In this document: in pieces, positions 16,430-25,003 of the stretch
How positions within the stretch are numbered: the stretch's first letter is position 1
How the letters are laid out: every line of letters begins with the position of its first letter
Origin: Arthrobacter sp.
Lineage (GTDB): Bacteria > Actinomycetota > Actinomycetes > Actinomycetales > Micrococcaceae
DNA: 61,191 nucleotides
Assembly (NCBI GenBank): GCA_023264815.1
Contig: JAHFUZ010000028.1
Location: 1-61,191 of the forward strand
Direction of reading: 5' to 3'
Notes under the pieces: generated by a model
The model's input: only the letters and a program-made list of their open reading frames with translations
Database searches by the model: none
Told to the model about the DNA's origin: nothing
Translations under genes and position numbers: made by a program

Positions 16430-17134
16430 TCAGGGCACAAACCGGTACCCGACACCGGGTTCGGTGAGGAGGTGGCGCGGGTTGGCGGGATCTGACTCCA
16501 GCTTCCGCCGGAGCTGGGCCATGTACACCCGGAGGTAGTTGGCTTCCTTGTGGTACGCCGGTCCCCAGACATCACGCAGGAGCTGCTGCTGGGTGACCAG
16601 CCCCCCGGGATTCCGGACCAGGAGTTCCAGGATGTTCCACTCCGTCGGCGTGAGCCGGACAGTTTGTCCTTCCCTGACCACCCGCCGTTGAGCGAGATCC
16701 ACCGTGAAGGACGCCCCGGCCACGGTCGGTGCCGTTGCCGGCTCCGGAACCCGCCGCAGCAGGGCACGCAGCCTGGCAAGCAGTTCGTCCAGGCCGAACG
16801 GCTTGGTGATGTAGTCATCGGCGCCGGCGTCCAGGGCCTCAACCTTGTCCGACGAGCCGTGCCGGGCGGACAGCACCAGGACGGGCAGGCTGCTCCACCG
16901 GCGCAGCTCGCGCAGGACGTCGGTTCCGTCCAGGTCCGGCAGCCCAAGGTCCAGGACCAGCAGGTCCGGCGGACGGCGGGAGGCCTGCCGCAACGCCGTG
17001 CTGCCGTCGCCTGCCGTCTCCACCGCGTACCCGTGTGCCTGGAGCGTGATCCGCAAGGCCTTCAGCAGGTGCGGATCGTCGTCGGCCACGAGGATGCTGG
17101 TCCGCGGCCCGGACGGCACCGGTTCCGTGTTCAT
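16430..17134 (-). CDS. kdpE: KdpE-like response regulator
   Basis: 234 residues: a receiver domain with acidic pocket VADDD (16-20), phospho-acceptor Asp62 in VLDLGLPDLDG and ITKPFG near 110, followed by an OmpR-type winged helix (LTPTEWNILELLVRNPGGLV, YLRVYMAQLRRKLE, GVGYRFVP). The style is closest to KdpE. It overlaps the sensor kinase gene by ATGA (17131-17134). No kdpFABC genes lie in the window; the adjacent divergent APC permease is the obvious candidate target, with a tandem repeat in between. Confidence 0.9.
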   Translation of the reverse strand: MNTEPVPSGPRTSILVADDDPHLLKALRITLQAHGYAVETAGDGSTALRQASRRPPDLLVLDLGLPDLDGTDVLRELRRWSSLPVLVLSARHGSSDKVEALDAGADDYITKPFGLDELLARLRALLRRVPEPATAPTVAGASFTVDLAQRRVVREGQTVRLTPTEWNILELLVRNPGGLVTQQQLLRDVWGPAYHKEANYLRVYMAQLRRKLESDPANPRHLLTEPGVGYRFVP

Positions 17135-19023
17135 GAAGCCACCGGCCGCGGCTCGCCTGCCAGGGGGCGCGCACCTGCCGATCCGGTGGACAAGGCCAGC
17201 CGGACCACCATGGTCAGCCCGCCACCGGGCGTCTCCTCGGCTGCCAGGGTGCCGCCCATGGCCTTGGTGAACCCCTCGGCGACAGCCAGGCCCAGTCCGA
17301 TGCCCGTGGTCTGCGGGAGATCGTGGAGCCGCTGGAACGGCCTGAACATTGCCACCACATTCCGGGCGGGCACACCGGCCCCGTGGTCAATGACCCGCAG
17401 CTCGCCGGACGGGTAGCCGTCCAGGGTGTCCGTGCCCAGTCCGCCTGCGGAGCCGGTGATGGTGATCCCGGTGCCGGGCGCATACTTCACGGCATTCTCC
17501 ACGATGTTGCCGATGACACGCTCCAGCAGCACGGCGTCGGCCTCCACGGGTGGCATGTTGGCCGGGAGGTCAACCCGCACTGCTCCGGCAGGGAGCGCCC
17601 GAACGGCCGCGGAAACCACCTCGCTCCAACGGACCGGGCCCAGGAGCGGACGGACGGAGTCGGCGGTGATCCTGGACATGTCCAGGAGGTTGCCTACCAG
17701 CAGGTCCAGCCGGTCAGTACATTCATCGATGGTTTCCAGCAACTCCCGGGACTCGGCCGGCGAGTAGCTGACATTGCTCTGGAGCAGTCCGCCGGCGGCC
17801 AGTTTGATCCCGGCAAGGGGCGTCCGAAGGTCATGGGACACTGCACGCAGGATGGCGGTCCGCATGGTGTTGCCCTCAGCAAGCCGCAGCACCTCGCGCT
17901 GGCTCAAGGCCAACTGGCGGCGTTCCAACTGGGCCTTGACGTGGACGGCGAAAGCACCCAGCAGCCGCCGCTCCCCGGGCGGCAGCGGCGGGCCGAAAAG
18001 CACGAGGCGGGTATCGGCGTCGACCGTTTCCGAGGTAGTGTCCGCCATCGGAGCGGCGAGGCGGCGTTCCCAGCCCGAGGTGTTCCCGGCGCCGGCCACC
18101 ATATGCCACCCGCCGTCCATGGTGCTAAAAACTCCCGCACCTGCCACACCGAAGACATCCAGGGCTTCGGCGAGGATTCCGTCAAGGGAATCCTCCGACC
18201 TGGACGCACCCAGCGCCAGATCCCCCAGGGTGGCGGCCTCCGACTGCGCCTGCGAGGCTTCCTTGGACCGGCGGGCGGATCTGTCCACGACGCCGGCCAC
18301 TGCCACCGACACCCCCACAAAGACGGCCAGGGAGAGCAGGTCCTGCGGATCGCTGATGGCCAGGTGGCCCAACGGCGGGGTGGAGAAATAGTTGACCAGC
18401 AGGCTGCTCCACAGTGCGCCGGCCACCGCAGGCCAGAGTCCGCCCACCAGGGCGACGGCCACCGCACCGGCAAGCTGGACCAGGACGGCGGTGGCAACAC
18501 TGTGCTCGAACACGGCGAGCAGCAACTGCAGCAGGGCCGGGAGCAGAACGGCGAGGACAAAGCCGGCACCCAGCCTGATCCGTCCCAGGTCCGGCCGGCG
18601 GCGGGGAGTCCGGCCAGGCTGGACGCGGGGCACCACCTGCACGTCGATGTCCCCGGCGCCGCGGACCACCCTCGCTTCCACCGTCCCGCCGGAGAGCACC
18701 CCACTGACCAGTGCGGGCACCAGCCTGCGGCGCGTCTGGCCTACCACAATATGGGTGGCCCCGGCCTGGCGGGCGTACTCGAGAAGGGCGCGGGCGGGGT
18801 CCGCGGCGGACACTGTGTGGTAGCTGCCGCCCTGGGCCACCACCATGCGGCGCTGGGCCTCCAGAAGCTGCGGCGACTCAGTCCTGGTTCCGCCCACGGT
18901 ACGGACGTGGACGGCGGCCAGCTCCCCGCCGTCGCCCCTTTCCAGGATCCTGACGGCACGCCGGATGAGCAGTTCTGCGTCGTCGCTGCCGTTGAGGCCA
19001 ATGACTATCCGATCCCGTGCCAT
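17131..19023 (-). CDS. kdpD: KdpD-type sensor kinase lacking the N-terminal KdpD ATPase domain
   Basis: 630 residues against about 890 for classical KdpD. It starts directly with a Usp-like domain (RIVIGLNGSDDAELLIRRA to about 132), then four membrane helices (DUF4118 region, about 150-247), a GAF-like region (about 275-370), a HisKA motif AVSHDLRTPLAG with His397, an N-box IVENAVKYAP near 510, and GIGLGLAVAEGF. The roughly 200-residue N-terminal KdpD domain with its Walker motif is absent, and no in-frame copy lies upstream in the 175-bp gap to the permease. It phosphorylates KdpE in response to potassium or osmotic cues in the family; the signal here may differ. Confidence 0.88.
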   Translation of the reverse strand: MARDRIVIGLNGSDDAELLIRRAVRILERGDGGELAAVHVRTVGGTRTESPQLLEAQRRMVVAQGGSYHTVSAADPARALLEYARQAGATHIVVGQTRRRLVPALVSGVLSGGTVEARVVRGAGDIDVQVVPRVQPGRTPRRRPDLGRIRLGAGFVLAVLLPALLQLLLAVFEHSVATAVLVQLAGAVAVALVGGLWPAVAGALWSSLLVNYFSTPPLGHLAISDPQDLLSLAVFVGVSVAVAGVVDRSARRSKEASQAQSEAATLGDLALGASRSEDSLDGILAEALDVFGVAGAGVFSTMDGGWHMVAGAGNTSGWERRLAAPMADTTSETVDADTRLVLFGPPLPPGERRLLGAFAVHVKAQLERRQLALSQREVLRLAEGNTMRTAILRAVSHDLRTPLAGIKLAAGGLLQSNVSYSPAESRELLETIDECTDRLDLLVGNLLDMSRITADSVRPLLGPVRWSEVVSAAVRALPAGAVRVDLPANMPPVEADAVLLERVIGNIVENAVKYAPGTGITITGSAGGLGTDTLDGYPSGELRVIDHGAGVPARNVVAMFRPFQRLHDLPQTTGIGLGLAVAEGFTKAMGGTLAAEETPGGGLTMVVRLALSTGSAGARPLAGEPRPVAS

Positions 19024-19095
19024 GCGGCCATTCTCCCACCCGCGGGACCCACTCTTGACCCGGCAGGGGCCCGCATTGTGTTCTCTGTCATAGCG

Positions 19096-19117
19096 GCGTT
19101 AAGGATGCGTCAAGATC
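19096..19117 (+). promoter_or_regulatory. Tandem KdpE-box-like repeat before the APC permease
   Basis: GCGTTAAGGAT (19096-19106) abuts GCGTCAAGATC (19107-19117), an 11-bp tandem repeat fitting two OmpR-type monomers on one face of the helix. A related GGTCAAGAGT lies inverted at 19051-19060. The site lies between kdpD and the permease, about 85 bp before the permease ATG. Confidence 0.55.
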
Positions 19118-19201
19118 CGCCGGAAGCCGCGTCCGCCGCCCGGTGCCGGTACTAGATTCGGCTGTGCCCGCAGCGCCCTGGCTGCCGGCTGAGAGGCATT
19201 G

Positions 19202-21178
19202 ATGACCACCATGAGCAGGCCGCCGGCCGATCCCTCGGCGCTGCATCCGACACGAAAAGCGGCCTTGACCGGCTGGCTGCTGTTCGGCCTTCAGGACACC
19301 AAGGGCGCCCATCAGGGGCCCGGCGGTGTTGCGGTGGATGAGCACAGGAAGCACCACTGGTGGCAGGTGATGTGCCTGACCGGTGTGGACTACTTCTCAA
19401 CCCTTGGCTACCAGCCGGCCATCGCGGCGCTCGCGGCCGGCGCCATTTCGCCGCTGGCCACCCTGGTGCTGGTGGCGGTGACCCTGCTGGGTGCACTGCC
19501 TGTCTACCGCCGTGTTGCCGGCGAGAGCCACCGCGGCGAGGGTTCCATTGCCATGCTGGAGCGGCTGCTCCCGCGCTGGGGCGGAAAACTGTTCGTCCTG
19601 GTGTTGCTGGGTTTCGCCGCCACGGACTTCATGATCACCATGACGCTGTCCGCCGCGGACGCCACCGCCCACCTGATCGAGAACCCGTTCGCACCCTGGT
19701 TCCTGCACGGCCAGGAAGTGGCGGTGACGCTGGTCCTGCTGGCCCTGCTCGCCGCCGTCTTCCTGCGCGGGTTCCAGGAAGCCATCGGCGTCGCCGTGGT
19801 GCTGGTGGTGGTGTACCTGGGCCTGAACCTGGTGGTCATCGCCAGGGCCCTGGGCGAGGCTGCGGCACACCCCGTAGCCGTGGGTGACTGGTGGCAGACG
19901 CTCAACACCTCACACGGCAGTCCGCTGATGGCTGTGGCCATTGCCCTGCTGGTTTTCCCCAAGCTGGCGCTGGGGCTGTCCGGTTTCGAAACGGGTGTGG
20001 CGGTGATGCCGCAGGTCCGCGGACGGGCCGGCGATACCGAAGCTGACCCGGCCGGCAGGATCCAGGGGACGCGGCGGATGCTGACCACCGCAGCGCTGAT
20101 CATGAGCACGTTCCTGATCACCAGCAGCTTCACCACTGTGGTGCTGATTCCCGAACATGAGTTCCAGCCAGGCGGGGAAGCCAACGGCAGGGCGCTGGCT
20201 TTCATGGCGCATCAGTACCTCGGGGCCGGCTTCGGGACGATGTACGACCTCAGCACCATCGCAATCCTGTGGTTCGCCGGTGCCTCGGCCATGGCAGGAC
20301 TGCTGAACCTGGTCCCCCGGTACCTGCCCCGTTACGGCATGGCCCCGGAATGGGCCAAGGCGGTCCGCCCCCTTGTTCTGGTGTTCACGCTGATCGGGTT
20401 CGTGGTCACCTGGCTGTTCAGGGCCGACGTCGATGCCCAGGGCGGTGCGTACGCCACCGGCGTCCTGGTGCTGATGACCTCGGCCGCGGTCGCGGTGACG
20501 CTCTCCGCGCGGCGTCAGCGGCAGCGCAAGCGGACCGTGGGCTTCGGCGTCATTGCGGTGATCTTCACCTACACCACCGTCGCCAACATCTTCGAGCGTC
20601 CGGAGGGCATCCGGATCGCCGGCTTCTTTATCCTGGGGATCGTCCTGATCTCACTGCTGTCCCGGGTGTTCCGGTCCTTCGAACTGCACGCCACACATGT
20701 CCGGCTGGACACACAGGCCCTGGAATTCATGGCCGACACCCTCTCGGGCCCCATCGGGATCATCGCCCACGAGCCGCTCCGGCAGTCTGCCGAGGCGTAC
20801 CGGCAGAAACTGGCCTCCGCCACCGAGGCCAGCCATTTCCCCTCGGACTACCGGGCGATGTTCCTCGAAGTCACGGTGGATGACTCGTCCGATTTTGAGA
20901 CCGCGCTGGAGGTCAGGGGCGTGATGCGCCACGGTTTCCCGGTGCTGGAGGTCCACGGTCCGGTGGTGCCCAACACCATCGCGTCCGTCCTCCTGCACAT
21001 CCGCGACGTGACCGGCCTGATGCCGCACGTGTACTTCCGATGGACCGAGGGCAACCCCGCAGTGAACCTCCTGAAGTTCCTGGTGCTGGGCGAAGGTGAG
21101 ATCGCGCCGGTCACGCGGGAGATCCTCCGTGAGGCCGAGCCGGACGTCACGAAGCGGCCGTGGGTGCACGTGGGGTAA
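19202..21178 (+). CDS. APC-superfamily permease, probably KimA-like potassium or amino-acid transporter
   Basis: 658 residues: about 12 membrane segments up to residue 490 and then a soluble tail of about 165 residues. The first helix region reads [20 protein letters not shown], followed by [23 protein letters not shown]; this is the large KimA/APC branch rather than a classical amino-acid permease. The ATG at 19202 has GAGAGG five bases upstream. It is divergent from kdpDE with a KdpE-like box between them, supporting a potassium role (inference). The tail ends in an acidic, folded-looking domain that may bind a regulator. Confidence 0.75.
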   Translation: MTTMSRPPADPSALHPTRKAALTGWLLFGLQDTKGAHQGPGGVAVDEHRKHHWWQVMCLTGVDYFSTLGYQPAIAALAAGAISPLATLVLVAVTLLGALPVYRRVAGESHRGEGSIAMLERLLPRWGGKLFVLVLLGFAATDFMITMTLSAADATAHLIENPFAPWFLHGQEVAVTLVLLALLAAVFLRGFQEAIGVAVVLVVVYLGLNLVVIARALGEAAAHPVAVGDWWQTLNTSHGSPLMAVAIALLVFPKLALGLSGFETGVAVMPQVRGRAGDTEADPAGRIQGTRRMLTTAALIMSTFLITSSFTTVVLIPEHEFQPGGEANGRALAFMAHQYLGAGFGTMYDLSTIAILWFAGASAMAGLLNLVPRYLPRYGMAPEWAKAVRPLVLVFTLIGFVVTWLFRADVDAQGGAYATGVLVLMTSAAVAVTLSARRQRQRKRTVGFGVIAVIFTYTTVANIFERPEGIRIAGFFILGIVLISLLSRVFRSFELHATHVRLDTQALEFMADTLSGPIGIIAHEPLRQSAEAYRQKLASATEASHFPSDYRAMFLEVTVDDSSDFETALEVRGVMRHGFPVLEVHGPVVPNTIASVLLHIRDVTGLMPHVYFRWTEGNPAVNLLKFLVLGEGEIAPVTREILREAEPDVTKRPWVHVG

Positions 21179-21220
21179 GGGCGGGTGCAGGAATCCCCGC
21201 CTCCACGTAGGCTCAGGAGC

Positions 21221-21841
21221 ATGGCCCGATACTTTGATGTTCATCCCGAGGATCCCCAGCCCCGCGCCATCGCGCAGGCAGTGAAGATGCTGCTCGACGG
21301 CGGGCTGATCGCCTACCCCACGGATTCCTGTTACGCGTTGGGCGCGCAACTGGGAAACAAGGACGCTCTGGACCGGATCCGCACTATCCGCAAGCTGGAT
21401 GCCAAGCACCATTTCACGCTGGTCTGCAAGGATTTCGCCCAGCTGGGCCAGTTTGTGAACATCGGCAACGACGTGTTCCGCAGCATCAAAGCCGTGACGC
21501 CCGGCAGCTACACGTTCATCCTGCCGGCCACCAAGGAAGTTCCGCGCCGGCTCCTGCACCCCAAAAAGAAGACCGTGGGGGTCCGCATCCCTGACAACCG
21601 TGTGGTGCAGGCCCTGCTGGCGGAACTGGGCGAGCCCCTTCTCTCCAGTACGCTGCTGCTCCCTGACGAGGAAGATCCCCTGACGCAGGGATGGGAGATC
21701 AAGGAGCGGCTGGACCATGAGGTGGATGCCGTGATTGATGCGGGCGACTGCGGGTCCGAGCCCACCACGGTGGTGGATTATTCCAGCGGCATGGCCGAAG
21801 TGGTGCGCCGTGGCGCCGGGGACCCGTCCCGCTTCGAGTAA
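21221..21841 (+). CDS. yciO: YciO-type Sua5/YrdC-family protein
   Basis: 206 residues: GGLIAYPTDSCYALGAQL, IRKLDAKHHFTLVCKDFAQL, PGSYTFILPATKEVPRRLLHPKKKTVGVR, and PTTVVDYS near the end. This order and the KKKTVG loop match E. coli YciO, an L-threonylcarbamoyl-AMP synthase-fold protein with weaker activity than TsaC/Sua5. It binds nucleotide and possibly RNA. I chose the ATG at 21221 by alignment of the N-terminus to YciO; a GTG at 21185 is in frame. It is convergent with the polymerase-domain gene, 4 bp apart. Confidence 0.9.
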   Translation: MARYFDVHPEDPQPRAIAQAVKMLLDGGLIAYPTDSCYALGAQLGNKDALDRIRTIRKLDAKHHFTLVCKDFAQLGQFVNIGNDVFRSIKAVTPGSYTFILPATKEVPRRLLHPKKKTVGVRIPDNRVVQALLAELGEPLLSSTLLLPDEEDPLTQGWEIKERLDHEVDAVIDAGDCGSEPTTVVDYSSGMAEVVRRGAGDPSRFE

Positions 21842-21845
21842 CCGG

Positions 21846-22868
21846 TCAGTCCTGCTTGCGGGCCCGGCTGGGCTGCACGCGGGGCGGTTCGCCCGGCATC
21901 TTCGGATAGTCCGGCGGGAACGGCAGTTCGCCGAGGCCGGCCTTGGTGTCACGGTCCCACCAGCCGAGCAGCGTGTCGATGGTGCCGGGGTTCTGGTGCA
22001 TGCCGGCCCACGGATCACCCACCGTTTTCAGCCGGTCCGGAACCGTGACGATGGTGAAGTCCTTGGGGCTGATGCTTTCCAGCTCGTCCCAGGTGATGGG
22101 GCAGGATACCGGCGCGTGGGCGAGGGCGCGGGGGCTGTAGGCTCCGGCAATGGTCCGGTCGCGGTTGGCCTGGTTGAAGTCCAGGAACACCTTCTCCCCG
22201 CGTTCCTCTTTCCACCAGGCGGTGGTGACCTTCTTCGGCATACGGCGTTCCAGTTCCCGGGCGGCGGCGATCACAGCATGCCTCACATCCAGGAATTCGT
22301 ACACCGGTGTGATGGGTGCATACACGTGCAGCCCACGGTTGCCTGAGGTCTTGATAAAGCACTCCAGGCCGGCCTCAGCCAGCACGGCCTTCAGCGCAAT
22401 CGCAGCCGGGACAGCGTCGTCGAAATCCGTACCGGGCTGGGGGTCAAGGTCGATCCGGAGCTGGTCCGGGTTGTCGGTATTCTCCACCCGGGAGGGCCAT
22501 GGATGGAATACCACGGTATTCATTTGGACGGCCCAGACGGCGGCGGCCGGCTCGTCCAACACCAGCATGGGGTGGGAGCGTGCGCTGGGAAACACCACCT
22601 TCACCGACCGGATGAACTCCGGGGTTCCCTTGGGCGGGTTCTTGGAAAAGAACTGGTCGCCCTCAACGTTGTCCGAATACCGCTGCAGGGCCACGGGCCT
22701 GCCGCCGTTGGCGGCAATAAACGCGTCCCCCACGTCAACCAGGTAGCGTGCCAGGTCCAGCTTGGTCAGTCCCAGGTCCGGCCACAAAACCCTACTGGGG
22801 CTGGAAACGCGCATCTCGCGCTCGCCGTGGGGTCCCGGGACAGTGATGGTGGTCTGTTCGCTCGCCAT
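21846..22868 (-). CDS. Stand-alone LigD-type polymerase/primase domain
   Basis: About 340 residues of the archaeo-eukaryotic primase fold seen in LigD: PSRVLWPDLGLTKLDLARYL at the N-terminus, the metal DLDPQPGTDF (Asp-x-Asp) in the middle, KTSGNRGLHVYAPI, and WWKEERGEKVFLDFNQANRDRTIAGAYSPR. No ligase or phosphoesterase domain is attached. Such free PolDoms add nucleotides at DNA ends and assist NHEJ or base-excision repair. No ku or ligase gene lies nearby. The ATG at 22868 is my choice; a GTG at 22883 is in frame. Confidence 0.9.
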   Translation of the reverse strand: MASEQTTITVPGPHGEREMRVSSPSRVLWPDLGLTKLDLARYLVDVGDAFIAANGGRPVALQRYSDNVEGDQFFSKNPPKGTPEFIRSVKVVFPSARSHPMLVLDEPAAAVWAVQMNTVVFHPWPSRVENTDNPDQLRIDLDPQPGTDFDDAVPAAIALKAVLAEAGLECFIKTSGNRGLHVYAPITPVYEFLDVRHAVIAAARELERRMPKKVTTAWWKEERGEKVFLDFNQANRDRTIAGAYSPRALAHAPVSCPITWDELESISPKDFTIVTVPDRLKTVGDPWAGMHQNPGTIDTLLGWWDRDTKAGLGELPFPPDYPKMPGEPPRVQPSRARKQD

Positions 22869-22935
22869 GGGGACAACGTACACCGTCAGGGATGGTGCCG
22901 CCGGACGCCACCCTGCCCGCAGTCCTCAGGAAGGG

Positions 22936-23637
22936 TCAGGCGTCCACTTTGCTCCGGCGCTCCCGGACCTTGCGCACCACAAACGCCGCCACCAGGACCA
23001 CGACGGCGGCAATCACCACTTTCTGGAAGATCCCGGCATACTGCTCCACCAGGTGCCAGCTTTCGCCCAGGAAGTACCCGGCCATAATCAGAACCGAGTT
23101 CCAGATCAGGCTGCCGGCGAATGTCAGCAGGAGGAACCGCCACAACGGCATTCGTTCAATGCCGGCGGGAATGGAAACAAGGCTCCGGAAGAGCGGCACC
23201 AGCCGCCCGAAGAAAACTGCCTTGCTGCCGTGGCGGGTGAACCACGCTTCGACGCGGTCGACGTCGTCAACATTCACCAGCGGGATCCTGCGGACCAGGG
23301 CACGGGTCCGCTCCCGCCCCAGCCAGGCGCCGAGGGCGTACAGGATGTAGGCGCCCAGCACCGAGCCTGCCGTGGTCCACAGGATGGCGTCCAGGAGGCC
23401 GAAGCTGCCGCGGCTGGCCGTGAACCCGGCCAGCGGAAGGACCACCTCACTGGGGATCGGCGGAAAGAGGTTCTCCAGCGCCACGATCAGGCCGGCCCCG
23501 GGCGCGCCCACCACCTCCATAGTGCTGACCACCCACTCCGAAATTCCGGTGAGCTGCTGGGCTGAGGCGTCCGGGGATGGTGCAGTGGATGCGGCGGGGG
23601 CGGACAGGGCGGTAGCCAGGGCTGTGGCTGCAGTCAT
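22936..23637 (-). CDS. DedA/VTT-family membrane protein
   Basis: 233 residues. The re-entrant motif ENLFPPIPSEVVLPLAGF (about 55-72) and the second FFGRLVPLFRSLVSIPAGIERM (about 147-168) are the two hallmarks of DedA proteins, including the conserved Glu and Arg residues. Several hydrophobic segments follow, and the basic C-terminus ends RKVRERRSKVDA. DedA proteins act as lipid-carrier flippases or scramblases and support membrane homeostasis. The gene is in the same direction as the polymerase-domain gene downstream. Confidence 0.9.
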   Translation of the reverse strand: MTAATALATALSAPAASTAPSPDASAQQLTGISEWVVSTMEVVGAPGAGLIVALENLFPPIPSEVVLPLAGFTASRGSFGLLDAILWTTAGSVLGAYILYALGAWLGRERTRALVRRIPLVNVDDVDRVEAWFTRHGSKAVFFGRLVPLFRSLVSIPAGIERMPLWRFLLLTFAGSLIWNSVLIMAGYFLGESWHLVEQYAGIFQKVVIAAVVVLVAAFVVRKVRERRSKVDA

Positions 23638-23773
23638 GGGGTTCCTCCGGGAATGGGATGAACCCCCATTCTTGTGGCACTACCTGACTGTCCGCTGTGA
23701 GCCTGCTGTGCCGCGCGGGTTACACACGTCCATGCCGTAACGGCCGCCGTCGGGAATCCGGCATGATGGAACC

Positions 23774-24451
23774 ATGACCGTCTCAGAGTCAGCGCTGACC
23801 ATCACCGTGGGCGATGCCGCGGTGTCGGCGCTTTACGCCCGCCCGGCCCACCCTGTTGCGGGCCTTGTCCTGGCGCACGGGGCGGGAGCCGGGATGGAGC
23901 ACCCTTTCATGGGCGGCTTCACCCGCGGACTGAACGACGACGGCGTGGCCACCTTGCGCTTCAACTTCCCCTACCGCGAGGCGGGGCGGAAGTTCCCCGA
24001 CCGGCCGCCGGCTGCTATCGCCACGTGGCGGGCCGCAATGGACGAGGCCGCGCGCCAGGCCAAGGCCCACGGTGACACCGGACCGGTCTGGGCAGCAGGA
24101 AAATCCTTCGGCGGACGGATGGCTTCCATGGCCGTCGCCGAGGGAATGGCGGCTGCCGGACTGGTGTACCTGGGCTATCCGCTGCATCCGCCGGGCAAGC
24201 CCGACAAGCTCCGCGACGAGCACCTTTACGGCCTCACGCTGCCCATGCTGTTCCTGCAGGGCTCCCGCGACACGTTCGCCACCCGGGAACTGCTGGAAGG
24301 CGTGGTGTCCCGGATCGGCCCCTCAGCAGTGCTGGAGTGGGTGGACGGCGGGGACCATTCGTTCGCGGTGGCGGGCAGGAAGCGCGATGCCGCCGAGATC
24401 GGCGCATCCCTCGCGCCGACAGTGGCGGAGTTCATCCGGGCCCACGGCTGA
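23774..24451 (+). CDS. KANL3/Tex30-like alpha/beta hydrolase
   Basis: 225 residues. Triad residues are visible: nucleophile Ser in AAGKSFGGRMAS, Asp in LFLQGSRDTFAT, His in VDGGDHSFAV. The early LVLAHGAGAGMEHPFM loop is the oxyanion region typical of the KANL3/Tex30 group (DLH-like). The substrate is unknown. It ends 16 bp before the stop of a convergent 46-residue gene. Confidence 0.87.
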   Translation: MTVSESALTITVGDAAVSALYARPAHPVAGLVLAHGAGAGMEHPFMGGFTRGLNDDGVATLRFNFPYREAGRKFPDRPPAAIATWRAAMDEAARQAKAHGDTGPVWAAGKSFGGRMASMAVAEGMAAAGLVYLGYPLHPPGKPDKLRDEHLYGLTLPMLFLQGSRDTFATRELLEGVVSRIGPSAVLEWVDGGDHSFAVAGRKRDAAEIGASLAPTVAEFIRAHG

Positions 24452-24467
24452 ACAGGGGACGCACCGG

Positions 24468-24608
24468 TCAGGCCGCGTCCTCGTGCCACCAGCCTTCCCA
24501 GGCGGTGGAGGTCAGCTGACCGGTGGGAAATTCGTCTTCGCGGTTCCCTCGGACATGGTCGTAACGGCCGGCATCAAGCAGGAAGTTCAGGCTGTTCAAA
24601 AGCAACAT
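24468..24608 (-). CDS. Small acidic protein, 46 residues
   Basis: The ATG at 24608 is preceded by GAAGGGA with a seven-base gap, an excellent ribosome-binding site, and the frame runs 46 codons to TGA. The product starts MLLLNSLNFLLDAGRYDHVR and ends WWHEDAA; it is acidic and Trp-rich at the C-terminus. Codon third positions are almost all G or C, as in the neighbours. I do not recognise a family. It is convergent with the alpha/beta hydrolase gene. Confidence 0.7.
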   Translation of the reverse strand: MLLLNSLNFLLDAGRYDHVRGNREDEFPTGQLTSTAWEGWWHEDAA

Positions 24609-24731
24609 TGGTGTGTCCCTTCGTATGGTGTCCGGACTTCGTTGTCCAAGTAGGAACGAGCCTAACTGCGGGATGTTTCAGGGGGTCGACGGCACGTTTC
24701 GGCTACGTATCGGACATCTCACGCCCTGCCG

Positions 24732-24905
24732 TTCCTCCGTTAAAGCAGGTACGGAAACTTCGGCAGCCAGCGCCGAAGCGTTGTCTGCGGCCGTCCACCG
24801 CGCAATAACGGGAGCTGCGAGGACCGCGAGAACCGCCAGGACCCAGAATGTCCCTCGCCAGCCAAGGAGTTGACCCGGGAATGATCCCAGCGGGGCGCCC
24901 AACCG
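24732..24905 (-). pseudogene. Relic of an MFS drug-efflux transporter
   Basis: The minus-strand frame encodes RLGAPLGSFPGQLLGWRGTF and then WVLAVLAVLAAPVIARW, the helix 5 to helix 6 region of DHA1-type MFS transporters (the usual form is GVPLG...GQ..GWR..FW). No start, no upstream helices and no downstream loop survive; the in-frame flanks are unrelated. It occupies the otherwise gene-free stretch 24609-25003, and I see nothing else there apart from the promoter region of the aldo/keto reductase. About 58 residues remain of an original of about 400. Confidence 0.6.
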
Positions 24906-25003
24906 GTTCTGACATGCTCTGACAGGTCCTGTTTCGCCGGCGTCGTTCCTCGTAACGTCGTAGAGACGATCCCGGCACACCACCCGAAAGAAGGACCCCT
25001 GTC

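Noticed and set aside
17323..19155. 610-codon open frame antisense to kdpD
   Set aside because: Lack of stops is due to high GC; the KdpD frame carries all motifs, and this frame shows only repetitive Gly/Arg/His-rich text.
19185..19215. CTGAGA motif before the APC permease, suggestive of a TPP riboswitch
   Set aside because: Only the short CTGAGA is present; the GAACCUGAU arm and stem spacing are missing. It doubles as the GAGAGG ribosome-binding site.
24609..25003. Plus-strand frames of 60-90 codons in the gap
   Set aside because: No ribosome-binding site and no coding character; the minus frame carries the MFS relic instead.
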